The notes under the pieces were generated by a model. The model was given only the letters and a program-made list of their open reading frames with translations. It searched no databases and was not told where the DNA came from. Below are positions 13,514-19,281 of a stretch of DNA of 19,281 nt, one piece after another. Within the stretch, counting starts at the first letter, position 1. The number at the start of each line of letters is the position of its first letter. Both the position numbers and the translations under genes were made by a program. The stretch spans positions 1 through 19,281 of the forward strand of contig CAMOXP010000005.1 of NCBI GenBank assembly GCA_946629205.1, read 5' to 3'. Origin of the DNA: an uncultured Bacillota bacterium (GTDB lineage: Bacteria > Bacillota > Clostridia > Peptostreptococcales > Anaerovoracaceae).

Positions 13514-15670
13514 ATGAGAAAGAAAATCATATGCTTTGCCTTATCAGTCATGCTCATCCTGACATTCATCCCGCAGATCACATTTGCGGCGGAGGATGAT
13601 GCCATCGATATGGCTGAGGGAGAAGAGATAACAACTGAGGCGCAGGAAGAGGATCAGTCTGATGCTCCGGATGAGTCACTGAGTGAAGAGTCTCCGAGTG
13701 AAGAGTCTCCGAATAAAGAAACCGGCGAAGAAGAATCGGTTCAGGATGAATCAGATCAGGAAGAGCCGGATGATGAAGATTCGGACGATGAAGATTCAGA
13801 TGAGGAAGCTTCGGATAGTGAGTACAGCGGGGTAATTACTGGTTTTGCGCCTTTAGAGACAAGTGAATATTACTACGAAGGAGATCCGGAAGAGGGAGAA
13901 CTTACAATCAGCATGCCCTCGGATCTCGGTGTTTACTTGAATGAAAGTGATGAAATCACTGAAATTCCGGTCACATGGGAAGCTGTTGAGGATTTTGACA
14001 GCACGGATTTCTATTTCTATTCCATGAAACCTGTTTGGGGTGAAGGAATCACTCTTTCCGGGGATCTCGATGCGCTTGTTGACGTTCCATGGATCACAGT
14101 CTACAGGCAGGAACCGGATAATGCTGACATTGAGCCGATCATGACAGAGGATGAACTCGATCCGCTCTTCACGGAGGAAGCAGGACCAGTCGATCCGGAA
14201 TCAGGTGAGCCGGTTGAGACTGTGGATGAACTTCCCGGGGATGAAGGTTCTGATGATGTTGCTGATGAAACTTCTGATGACAGCGATGGTGGTACCGTTG
14301 ATGCAGACGATGCAGACGATGATGCTGACGAAGCTGATAATACTTCAGATGTCTCTGTGAAGGCTTTTGTGTATGAAACAGCCGGGGATGTTTTCGACGC
14401 AGTAACAGAGGATGCATATGCTGATACAGCTTCCAATACAGCGGCGATCTACAAGTATCTTACACAGACAATGGGGCTGAATACGGCTGCTGCATGCGGC
14501 GTTATGATCAACATCAACGCAGAAAGCGCCATGAGTCCGATCAACCTTCAGAATACATATAATTCCAGATTTGGCTTGTCCGATTCTGAATATACGAAAC
14601 GAGTTGACAAAGGCAAAGGCAGCTATAAGACCAGCGGCGGCACGTCAAAGAATTTCAAGACGGACAGCGGCGGATATGGTTTGTGTCAGTGGACATCTTC
14701 CGGAAGAAAGGCGAATCTTCTGAACAGAGCGCTTTCACAAAAAACGTCCATCGGAAATATCGATATGCAGTTGGGATTTCTGAACACAGAACTGCAGAAA
14801 TATCCTTCTGTCCTGACAACCTTGAAAAACGTACCGAACAACGCCGCAGGTGCTTATATCGCCGCAGCAGAGTTTTGTCTGGTATTCGAAGCACCGGCCA
14901 ATACAGTCAGCACAGCCGCCTCAAGAGGCAGGAACTGCCTGTCCAAGTACTGGAAGACATACAGTGGCACCGCTGCCGGCGCTACCGGAACATCGTTCTT
15001 ATCACTATGCGGTTATTCCTATCCTTCAGCAATCAAAAAAGGAAAAGGAATGGATGTGACCGGATATGTAGTTTCAAACTACAAAGTTACATCGCTCACT
15101 GGAAAGATCGTCAACAGCAGCAACAAAACTCTTTATACAAAGACAGTTCATCCGGGAACTACCGCGTATAAAATCGCAAGCATTGACGATGCTATGAAGT
15201 TCGCTAAATTGGGCGCGGGCAATTACACCTATACTCTGACGGCAAAAGATTCAACCGGGAAGACTGTGACGGCATCGCATAAATTCAATGTCGCCGACTC
15301 GAACACGACTACAAAATTATTGGGATTCGCGTCCGTTTCAAAACCGGCTGCAGCGGCGGCTGCCCCGGCTCCGGCGAAGCCTGTTTCTGCAACGACGGCG
15401 AAACCTGCAGCCAAAAAGGTCAAAAAAACGTATAAGGGAGGGTTCCCGAAGCTTCCAAAGCGCGGTTACTTCAAAAAAGGCGACAAAGGCAAACAGGTCA
15501 AAAAACTTCAGAAGTTCCTTAAGTGGTACGGTTACAAGATCAAAGTCGACGGCAAGTGCGGAAAGAGTACCATCAAACTCGTTAAGAAATTCCAGAAGGC
15601 CAACGGCATGAAGGCGACCGGAAGATTCGGCAAGAAGACACTGGCCAAGGCGAAGAAAGTTAAGAAATAA
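13514..15670 (+). CDS. Large secreted cell-wall protein with lysozyme-like and peptidoglycan-binding domains
   Basis: A 718-residue exported protein with a signal peptide (about 1-25, ending TFA). Residues about 26-110 are an Asp/Glu/Ser-rich low-complexity stretch. About 112-210 looks like a beta-rich domain, and a second Asp/Glu-rich linker runs to about 285. About 305-485 resembles the phage-tail-tip lysozyme family (PF18013-like), with E337 in NAESAM as the likely catalytic Glu and the typical GGYGLCQWTSSGRK. About 493-595 is an Ig-like/beta domain. After an Ala/Pro/Lys linker, 649-718 is a very basic PG_binding_1-type repeat (GDKGKQVKKLQKFLKW). It probably cleaves or remodels peptidoglycan at the surface; this is inference. 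GGAGGAAG precedes the ATG. It stands alone between a terminator and tRNA-Ser. No phage genes are nearby, so a prophage remnant is unlikely. Confidence 0.9.
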   Translation: MRKKIICFALSVMLILTFIPQITFAAEDDAIDMAEGEEITTEAQEEDQSDAPDESLSEESPSEESPNKETGEEESVQDESDQEEPDDEDSDDEDSDEEASDSEYSGVITGFAPLETSEYYYEGDPEEGELTISMPSDLGVYLNESDEITEIPVTWEAVEDFDSTDFYFYSMKPVWGEGITLSGDLDALVDVPWITVYRQEPDNADIEPIMTEDELDPLFTEEAGPVDPESGEPVETVDELPGDEGSDDVADETSDDSDGGTVDADDADDDADEADNTSDVSVKAFVYETAGDVFDAVTEDAYADTASNTAAIYKYLTQTMGLNTAAACGVMININAESAMSPINLQNTYNSRFGLSDSEYTKRVDKGKGSYKTSGGTSKNFKTDSGGYGLCQWTSSGRKANLLNRALSQKTSIGNIDMQLGFLNTELQKYPSVLTTLKNVPNNAAGAYIAAAEFCLVFEAPANTVSTAASRGRNCLSKYWKTYSGTAAGATGTSFLSLCGYSYPSAIKKGKGMDVTGYVVSNYKVTSLTGKIVNSSNKTLYTKTVHPGTTAYKIASIDDAMKFAKLGAGNYTYTLTAKDSTGKTVTASHKFNVADSNTTTKLLGFASVSKPAAAAAAPAPAKPVSATTAKPAAKKVKKTYKGGFPKLPKRGYFKKGDKGKQVKKLQKFLKWYGYKIKVDGKCGKSTIKLVKKFQKANGMKATGRFGKKTLAKAKKVKK
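13681..13710 (+). repeat. 15-nt tandem repeat, two copies, inside the acidic stretch
   Basis: GAGTGAAGAGTCTCC occurs at 13681-13695 and again without a gap at 13696-13710. It is in frame and encodes SEESP twice. The surrounding sequence has further imperfect GAAGATTC-type units coding DEDSD, so the acidic region likely changes length by slippage. Confidence 0.9.
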
Positions 15671-15791
15671 TACGGTATGGCTTAGCTGCAACTTTGGTAT
15701 GTGCTTCGGCATGTCATATCGATCAGGAAATAATCATTGAAGTCCGGCGGGATTTAGGTTATACTTAATCCCGCTGTTGATATTTATATTT
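15671..15791. other. Intergenic space before tRNA-Ser
   Basis: No coding frame is supported. It contains a small UUCG-loop hairpin (ATGTGC-TTCG-GCATGT, about 15700-15716, with two G-U pairs) that lacks a U-run. It then holds the tRNA-Ser promoter with an inverted repeat around its -10 box. I see no convincing terminator for the upstream gene. Confidence 0.6.
15737..15765 (+). promoter_or_regulatory. Promoter of tRNA-Ser, with inverted repeat around the -10
   Basis: The -35 TTGAAG (15737-15742) and -10 TATACT (15760-15765) are spaced by 17 bases. This predicts a start near 15772, about 20 bases before the tRNA. GCGGGATT (15747-15754) and AATCCCGC (15767-15774) are perfect inverted repeats that flank the -10 box. 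They could be an operator, a DNA hairpin, or the stem of a weak terminator for the upstream gene. Confidence 0.75.
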
Positions 15792-15880
15792 GGAAGCGTA
15801 TCGAAGTGGTCATAACGAGCCGCACTCGAAATGCGGTTGTCCTCCGGGGCACGTGGGTTCGAATCCCACCGCTTCCGCCA
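15792..15880 (+). tRNA. tRNA-Ser, anticodon CGA
   Basis: A class II tRNA with acceptor stem GGAAGCG/CGCTTCC, discriminator G and an encoded CCA. The anticodon arm is CCGCA-CTCGAAA-TGCGG, giving anticodon CGA, which reads UCG (Ser). A long variable arm (GTCC-TCC-GGGGC region) and T-arm GTGGG-TTCGAAT-CCCAC (15853-15869) follow. All arms pair, so it looks functional. The final A of CCA is also the first base of a perfect hairpin that follows directly. The open frame running through it on the + strand is a translation artefact of the tRNA and is not counted as coding. Confidence 0.97.
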
Positions 15881-15920
15881 ATAGCGAAAGAGATGGGCGC
15901 CGCCCATCTCTTTCGCTATT
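15880..15920. repeat. Perfect 19-bp inverted repeat directly behind tRNA-Ser
   Basis: Bases 15880-15898 are exactly the reverse complement of 15902-15920, with a 3-base loop at 15899-15901. The left arm starts at the last A of the tRNA CCA. No U-run follows (next is ACGAAAAGATGG), so it is not a standard terminator. CGAAAAGATGG at 15922-15932 is a near copy of the left-arm segment CGAAAGAGATGG, so the right arm could alternatively pair with it. It may be a dispersed palindrome unit or a processing signal. Confidence 0.93.
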
Positions 15921-15932
15921 ACGAAAAGATGG

Positions 15933-15964
15933 ACGGGATTCGAACTCGAACGGGATTCGAACCC
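15933..15964. repeat. Two inverted tRNA T-arm-like copies
   Basis: ACGGGATTCGAAC occurs at 15933-15945 and 15950-15962 (17-base step). The second copy continues to GGGATTCGAACCC (15952-15964), the exact reverse complement of the tRNA-Ser T-arm core GGGTTCGAATCCC (15855-15867). Together with the palindrome this makes a nested inverted arrangement behind the tRNA. Confidence 0.85.
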
Positions 15965-15969
15965 TTATA

Positions 15970-15999
15970 TTTACAGTATCCGTTCCGATATCGTATAAT
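15970..15999 (+). promoter_or_regulatory. Promoter of the thioredoxin lipoprotein gene
   Basis: The -35 TTTACA (15970-15975) and perfect -10 TATAAT (15994-15999) are separated by 18 bases. Transcription would begin near 16006, leaving a leader of about 20 bases with an AGAAAGGA site. It starts just after the T-arm-like copies. Confidence 0.82.
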
Positions 16000-16026
16000 C
16001 TAGGAGATAGAAGAAAGGACAAAACG

Positions 16027-16623
16027 ATGAAGAGAAAAACACCTCGTAAAGTCACACTGATACTGATTTCATTATTGGGTCTTACCCTGATGATTGCTTT
16101 TGCAGGATGCGGCGGAGGCGATGACAGCGAATATGTTCCGGATGGCGAAGATGCTGTAGAATATAACTCTGATGTGATTGCTCCGGGAAGTATGATCAGC
16201 TTTGAGACGAAAAATCTGAAGGGCAGCCAAGTGTCCTCGGGGGACCTGTTCGCAGATAATAAGGTCACGATGGTTAACGTCTGGGGCACCTTCTGCGGCC
16301 CTTGCATTAGGGAAATGCCTGAACTCGAAGCAATCAGTCAGGAGTACGCTGAGGAGGGTGCTGCAATCGTTGGACTTGTCTGCGATGTTACGGAACAGGA
16401 TGACAGCTGCCTGCAGGATGCTTTTGATATTATCAAAGACAGAGGCGTAACCTATCAGAATCTATATTGGAACGATGAAATGGAAACGCAGATGAGTGTT
16501 ACAGCCATTCCAACAACATTTTTTGTTGATTCGGACGGGAAGGTGCTCGGTGAGCCAATAATCGGCGCTGATCCGGATGCGTACAGGAGTGCGCTCGATC
16601 AATATTTGTCAGAGGAACAGTAA
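16027..16623 (+). CDS. TlpA/ResA-like thioredoxin-fold lipoprotein
   Basis: A 198-residue lipoprotein expected on the outer face of the membrane as a thiol-disulfide reductase or oxidant-handling protein. The signal peptide ends in the lipobox FAGC with C28 as the lipidated residue, followed by a Gly-rich, then acidic linker. The redox motif C90-G-P-C93 sits in VNVWGTFCGPCIREMPEL, and the cis-Pro loop is AIPTTF (P162). The start at 16027 was chosen because it gives a proper lipoprotein signal, follows AGAAAGGA at 7 bases and lies behind a good promoter. The frame stays open upstream only because it translates tRNA-Ser. No cytochrome-maturation or CcdA-like gene is adjacent, so its partner is unknown. 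The lipid kinase gene begins 3 bases later. Confidence 0.93.
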   Translation: MKRKTPRKVTLILISLLGLTLMIAFAGCGGGDDSEYVPDGEDAVEYNSDVIAPGSMISFETKNLKGSQVSSGDLFADNKVTMVNVWGTFCGPCIREMPELEAISQEYAEEGAAIVGLVCDVTEQDDSCLQDAFDIIKDRGVTYQNLYWNDEMETQMSVTAIPTTFFVDSDGKVLGEPIIGADPDAYRSALDQYLSEEQ

Positions 16624-16626
16624 ACC

Positions 16627-17586
16627 ATGGAATACTATTTCATTCTGAACCCGGAATCGGGAGACAAAAAACACAAAAACGATATCCTCCGTGAGATTCG
16701 TGACGCCGCGAAAAAGCACAATATTGAAGTGTATTTTACCCGTGCGCAGGGAGACGCCCGCCGATATGTCCGTGAACTTTGTGAAACCCACGCAAAGGTA
16801 GACATAGGGGTTGAATCTGAACCGATCCGTATCATCGGCTGCGGCGGGGACGGCACCGTGAACGAACTCGTAAACGGTGCTTTTGGATTTGAAAATGTGG
16901 AAATCGGTGTGATCCCACAGGGAACCGGCAATGACTATATCCGAAACTACGGGGATCCCAAGCATTTTCTCAGTGTGGAGAATCAGATACAGGGTGAGAG
17001 CCGACCGAGCGATCTGATCGAGTTCCGGACGGTGGCCGATGGAAACGAAATCTGCGCATACTGCGCCAATATGTTCAATATTGGCTTCGACTGTAATGTG
17101 GTCCAGATGACAGATAAAATCAAACAATGGCCTGTTTTTAGCGGTTCTATGGCCTATCTGGCGTCTGTGTTCATCACCCTTGCAGGAAAGAAGGAGACGA
17201 GTCTTCGGATCGAATATGAGGACGGAACGATCTATGATGATAACGTGCTTCTCATTTCCATTGCCAACGGATGCTTTTGCGGCGGCGGCATCAAAGGAGT
17301 TCCGAGGTCAGTCCTCGACGACGGACTCATGGATGTGAGTCTGGTCAGAGGCGGCGTGACACGGCGTTATTTCGTTAGTTTGTTCCCTAAATATCAAAAG
17401 GGGACCCATCTTGAGGATCCGCGCATACAGGGTGTGATCGATTACAGACAAGAAAAAGCACTGACTGTCACGGCCAATCAGGGACCGCTGCAACTGTGCA
17501 TCGACGGTGAGATCCGGACCTGTGGGACAGTATCGTTCCGTGTCGTGCCAAAGGCAATACGCTTTATTGTCCCGCGAGGATTATAG
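16627..17586 (+). CDS. Diacylglycerol-kinase-family lipid kinase (DagK/YegS-like)
   Basis: A 319-residue soluble lipid kinase of the DAGK catalytic superfamily. In Gram-positive bacteria such enzymes phosphorylate diacylglycerol or a related lipid and return it to phospholipid synthesis. The nucleotide-binding GGDGTVNE motif is at 73-80 and the PQGTGND motif at 97-103. The opening YFILNPESGD is typical. The C-terminal lobe contains ANGCFCGGGIKGVPRSVLDDGLMDVSLVRG and a final LCIDGEIR segment as in DagK/YegS structures. The ATG follows AGAGGAA inside the end of the thioredoxin gene, and the 3-base gap implies a shared transcript. Its stop is 19 bases from the 3' end of a convergent tRNA-Arg gene, and no + strand terminator is visible. 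The exact lipid substrate is unproven. Confidence 0.93.
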   Translation: MEYYFILNPESGDKKHKNDILREIRDAAKKHNIEVYFTRAQGDARRYVRELCETHAKVDIGVESEPIRIIGCGGDGTVNELVNGAFGFENVEIGVIPQGTGNDYIRNYGDPKHFLSVENQIQGESRPSDLIEFRTVADGNEICAYCANMFNIGFDCNVVQMTDKIKQWPVFSGSMAYLASVFITLAGKKETSLRIEYEDGTIYDDNVLLISIANGCFCGGGIKGVPRSVLDDGLMDVSLVRGGVTRRYFVSLFPKYQKGTHLEDPRIQGVIDYRQEKALTVTANQGPLQLCIDGEIRTCGTVSFRVVPKAIRFIVPRGL

Positions 17587-17605
17587 TGTCTCCAAAAAAT
17601 AAAAA

Positions 17606-17680
17606 TGGCGCCCCCAGCCGGAATCGAACCAGCAACGCATCCTTCGGAGGGATGTGTTATATCCATTTAACTATGAGGGC
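17606..17680 (-). tRNA. tRNA-Arg, anticodon CCG
   Basis: Read on the minus strand, the acceptor stem GCCCTCA pairs with TGGGGGC (one T-G wobble), followed by discriminator G and an encoded CCA. The anticodon arm CATCC-CTCCGAA-GGATG gives anticodon CCG, reading CGG (Arg). The T-arm is GCTGG-TTCGATT-CCGGC. On the minus strand CCA is followed directly by TTTTTATTTTTTGG, a U-rich tract that probably ends transcription without a separate hairpin. The gene converges on the lipid kinase gene. Confidence 0.96.
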
Positions 17681-17700
17681 GCGTTTGACGCGATGGGACT

Positions 17701-17729
17701 ATTGTAAACGCTGAAGACAAAAAAAGCAA
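17701..17729 (-). promoter_or_regulatory. Promoter of tRNA-Arg
   Basis: On the minus strand the -35 TTGCTT (complement of 17724-17729) and -10 TACAAT (complement of 17701-17706) are exactly 17 bases apart. The start would be near 17694, about 14 bases before the mature tRNA. Confidence 0.8.
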
Positions 17730-17748
17730 ATCATATCTTCAAAAAATG

Positions 17749-17757
17749 TGCTATCAT
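17749..17757 (+). promoter_or_regulatory. Possible extended -10 promoter for the racemase-like gene
   Basis: TG-C-TATCAT (17749-17757) fits an extended -10. No good -35 hexamer is seen at the usual distance. It would run divergently from the tRNA-Arg promoter. Confidence 0.4.
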
Positions 17758-17806
17758 TATGAATAATCTATACGAATAATCAATGAAAGACGAGAGGATT
17801 CCGAAG

Positions 17807-18664
17807 ATGACAAGAAAGATCGATCTGATCGTATTTGACCCGGCAGGCAATACCACGCTAATGGTGCTCACGCCTGTTCAGAAAGAAGAATACGCCGAAG
17901 TAGCTAAGAAACTGCTGGAAATCGACTTTGGCCCGGACTGCAGCTGGCGGGATGTCGCCTACGGCGAGCAGGTGTCCTATGTGCTGGAGGGAGATGCTCC
18001 GCGCATGGATATGTGCGGGCTGGAGTTTTGCGGGAACGCGTCGAGATCCTACGCGTATTACAGGGTCATGTTCCTCGGAGAAGGGGAAGACCTGGGAGAC
18101 GGCAGGAAGAAGATCCAAGTCCATGTCAGTGGTTGCGATACGCCTCTGACGGCCGTGGTCGATCCTGCGAAGCGGGATTCTGTGATCCAGATGCCGCTGC
18201 CCACGGAGGTTCGGATGATCGATACGGCTCCGGCAGGCATTGAAGGGGAATACCCGTTTGTAATATTTGACGGCATCTCCCATCTGGTGGTCAAAGGGGA
18301 AGAACCGGATGCCGACAAGTTCGCCCGGATCAAGGAGTATTTCTACAGGGAAATCGATCCGGGGATGGACGCCTTTGGTGTGATGTTCATCAACGAGGAG
18401 AAAGACCTGATGTCTCCGGTCGTTTATGTGCGGGATGTGGACACCACCTACTTTGAAGGAAGCTGCGCGTCCGGCACCGCCGCCGCATCGGTTGCGAAAT
18501 CCGTGGAAGAGCCGGACGGCACATATGAATTCGTCTTCCGTCAGCCGGATGGAACACTGAATTCCGCGGTTACAAAGCGCGAAGGAACATTCACGGAGGT
18601 GAAACTCGGCGGTATCATTGAAACGACGGAGATCCTGCATGTAGAGATACCCGCGGACAACTAA
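17807..18664 (+). CDS. DapF/CntK-like epimerase or racemase
   Basis: A 285-residue protein resembling the PLP-independent, two-cysteine epimerase fold of diaminopimelate epimerase and the histidine racemase CntK. The first half has MDMCGLEFCGNASRSYAYY, with C75 in the CGN motif as a likely catalytic base. The second half has YFEGSCASGTAAASVAKS with C220 as its partner, both placed as in DapF. The opening DPAGNTTLMVLTP also fits. It departs from classical DapF (for example CGNAS instead of CGNG), so the substrate may be another amino acid. ATG 17807 is preferred because GAGAGG lies 9 bases upstream. ATG 17783 adds eight residues but has no Shine-Dalgarno. An aminopeptidase gene follows after 67 bases, suggesting a role in amino-acid or peptide turnover. 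Confidence 0.8.
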   Translation: MTRKIDLIVFDPAGNTTLMVLTPVQKEEYAEVAKKLLEIDFGPDCSWRDVAYGEQVSYVLEGDAPRMDMCGLEFCGNASRSYAYYRVMFLGEGEDLGDGRKKIQVHVSGCDTPLTAVVDPAKRDSVIQMPLPTEVRMIDTAPAGIEGEYPFVIFDGISHLVVKGEEPDADKFARIKEYFYREIDPGMDAFGVMFINEEKDLMSPVVYVRDVDTTYFEGSCASGTAAASVAKSVEEPDGTYEFVFRQPDGTLNSAVTKREGTFTEVKLGGIIETTEILHVEIPADN

Positions 18665-18731
18665 AGGCGGCAACGAAGAGTGAAATAACGACAGACAGAC
18701 TGAGAAGGAAAGACAGAAAGGAAACAGAACA

Positions 18732-19281
18732 ATGGACCCAAGAATCAAAAAACTGGCAGATTTGCTCATCGATTATTCCTGCGATGTGCAGCCGGGCGAG
18801 AAAGTCCTCATCGACTACGAAGGGGACTGCTGCAAAAACCTCGCGCGGCAGCTGATCAAAAATACATACGCCAAGGGCGGGCTTCCGTACGCCCAGATCC
18901 GTGACGCGCAGGTCACACGGGAGATCCTGCTGGGATGCAGCGAAGAGCAGATCAAGTTCAAGGATGAGATCGATCTGGCGCAGATGAAGGGCATGCAGGC
19001 CTACATCGCAATCCGGGCAGGCAACAATACATCGGAGCTGGCGGATGTGCCTTCAGAGAAGCTGAATCTCTACAACAGGCTGACGCAGCCGACTCTGGAT
19101 TACCGTGTCAATGAGACCAAGTGGGTCGTGCTGAGATATCCGAACTACTCCATGGCGCAGCTCGCGGGCACCAGTCTGGAGAAGTTCGAGGACTTTTACT
19201 TCGATGTCTGCACGCTGGATTACAAGAAGATGAGCAAGGCGATGGATCCCCTGGTCGATCTGATGAACCGGACCGATAAGG
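18732..19281 (+). CDS. Aminopeptidase, M29 family, 5' part only
   Basis: The first 183 residues of a leucyl-type metalloaminopeptidase; the frame runs off the right edge of the window. The N-terminal domain is recognisable: KLADLLIDYSCDVQPGEKVLIDY, then a KGGLPYAQIRDAQVTREILL segment and YIAIRAGNNTSELADVPSEKL. It is followed by YNRLTQPTLDYRVNETKWVVLRYPNYSMAQLAGTSLEKFEDFYFDVCTLDY, characteristic of M29. The dinuclear metal ligands lie in the C-terminal domain and are not in view. The ATG at 18732 is preceded by AAAGGAAA at workable spacing, after a purine-rich 67-base gap from the racemase-like gene. M29 enzymes are cytoplasmic and release N-terminal residues from peptides. Confidence 0.9.
   Translation, partial: MDPRIKKLADLLIDYSCDVQPGEKVLIDYEGDCCKNLARQLIKNTYAKGGLPYAQIRDAQVTREILLGCSEEQIKFKDEIDLAQMKGMQAYIAIRAGNNTSELADVPSEKLNLYNRLTQPTLDYRVNETKWVVLRYPNYSMAQLAGTSLEKFEDFYFDVCTLDYKKMSKAMDPLVDLMNRTDK

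Noticed and set aside
13514..15670. Prophage remnant, because of the phage-tail-tip lysozyme-like domain
   Set aside because: There is a signal peptide, no other phage gene and no integrase; the flanking genes are housekeeping. This lysozyme family also occurs in cellular surface proteins.
15700..15716. UUCG-loop hairpin as terminator of the secreted protein gene
   Set aside because: Short stem with two G-U pairs and no U-run.
15853..15964. Integrative-element attachment site at tRNA-Ser
   Set aside because: The T-arm-like copies are inverted relative to the tRNA, not direct repeats of its 3' end, and no integrase is present.
15790..16026. Upstream extension of the thioredoxin lipoprotein frame through tRNA-Ser
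   Set aside because: The peptide contains GSNPTAS-like sequence, a known artefact of translating a Ser tRNA. The real start at 16027 has a promoter, ribosome site and lipoprotein signal.
15810..16307. Minus-strand frame of 165 codons behind tRNA-Ser
   Set aside because: It contains the GFEPT-type antisense tRNA artefact and overlaps the thioredoxin gene and the palindrome; no ribosome site or family match.
17858..18769. Minus-strand frame of 303 codons opposite the racemase-like gene
   Set aside because: The + strand has both catalytic cysteine motifs of a real family; the antisense frame has no coherent domain.

Overview
The window reads as chromosomal DNA of a Gram-positive anaerobe of the Clostridia. 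The evidence is a split (two-subunit) transketolase, an FtsEX plus PcsB-type coiled-coil/M23 hydrolase set, a YerC/TrpR-like regulator, AGGAGG-type ribosome binding sites, a lipoprotein thioredoxin and near-50% GC. A finer placement is not possible from sequence reading alone. Almost every gene is on the + strand, tightly packed, and nearly all are recognisable housekeeping families. I see no insertion sequence, CRISPR array, toxin-antitoxin pair, phage cluster or biosynthetic cluster.

Layout. Positions 1-6901 form one dense run: end of the transketolase N-subunit, transketolase C-subunit, ftsE-ftsX (ATGA overlap), a secreted coiled-coil M23 peptidoglycan hydrolase, recJ, and a membrane-anchored S41/PDZ protease. 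FtsEX, the M23 protein and the protease form a plausible envelope-remodelling group, in which FtsEX would gate the hydrolase. A clear promoter at 6947-6975 drives a monocistronic YerC-type regulator that ends at a terminator (7333-7363).

Positions 7399-13396 form a second run: 4'-phosphopantetheinyl transferase, MBL-fold hydrolase, recX, a TcdA-type E1-like enzyme, an unrecognised helical protein, rmuC, a COG1768-like metallophosphoesterase and phosphopentomutase deoB. It closes with a strong terminator (13435-13470). The set mixes DNA repair and nucleotide metabolism with no single obvious pathway.

Positions 13514-15670 encode a large secreted cell-wall protein: acidic N-terminus, lysozyme-like domain, basic peptidoglycan-binding C-terminus. 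The 356-base space after it holds a promoter, tRNA-Ser(CGA), a perfect 19-bp hairpin starting at the last base of the tRNA, and inverted T-arm fragments. These lead into the promoter of a TlpA-like thioredoxin lipoprotein, followed by a diacylglycerol-kinase-family lipid kinase. tRNA-Arg(CCG) lies on the minus strand at 17606-17680 with its own promoter. The window ends with a DapF/CntK-like epimerase-racemase and the 5' part of an M29 aminopeptidase.

The most unusual items are the repeat cluster behind tRNA-Ser, the non-canonical H-L-D motif in the M23 hydrolase, the near-leaderless promoter of the phosphopantetheinyl transferase, 8-nt phased repeats in the yerC-type promoter, 16-nt duplications at the recJ start, and the strongly dipolar secreted lysozyme. 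None amounts to a demonstrated new system.
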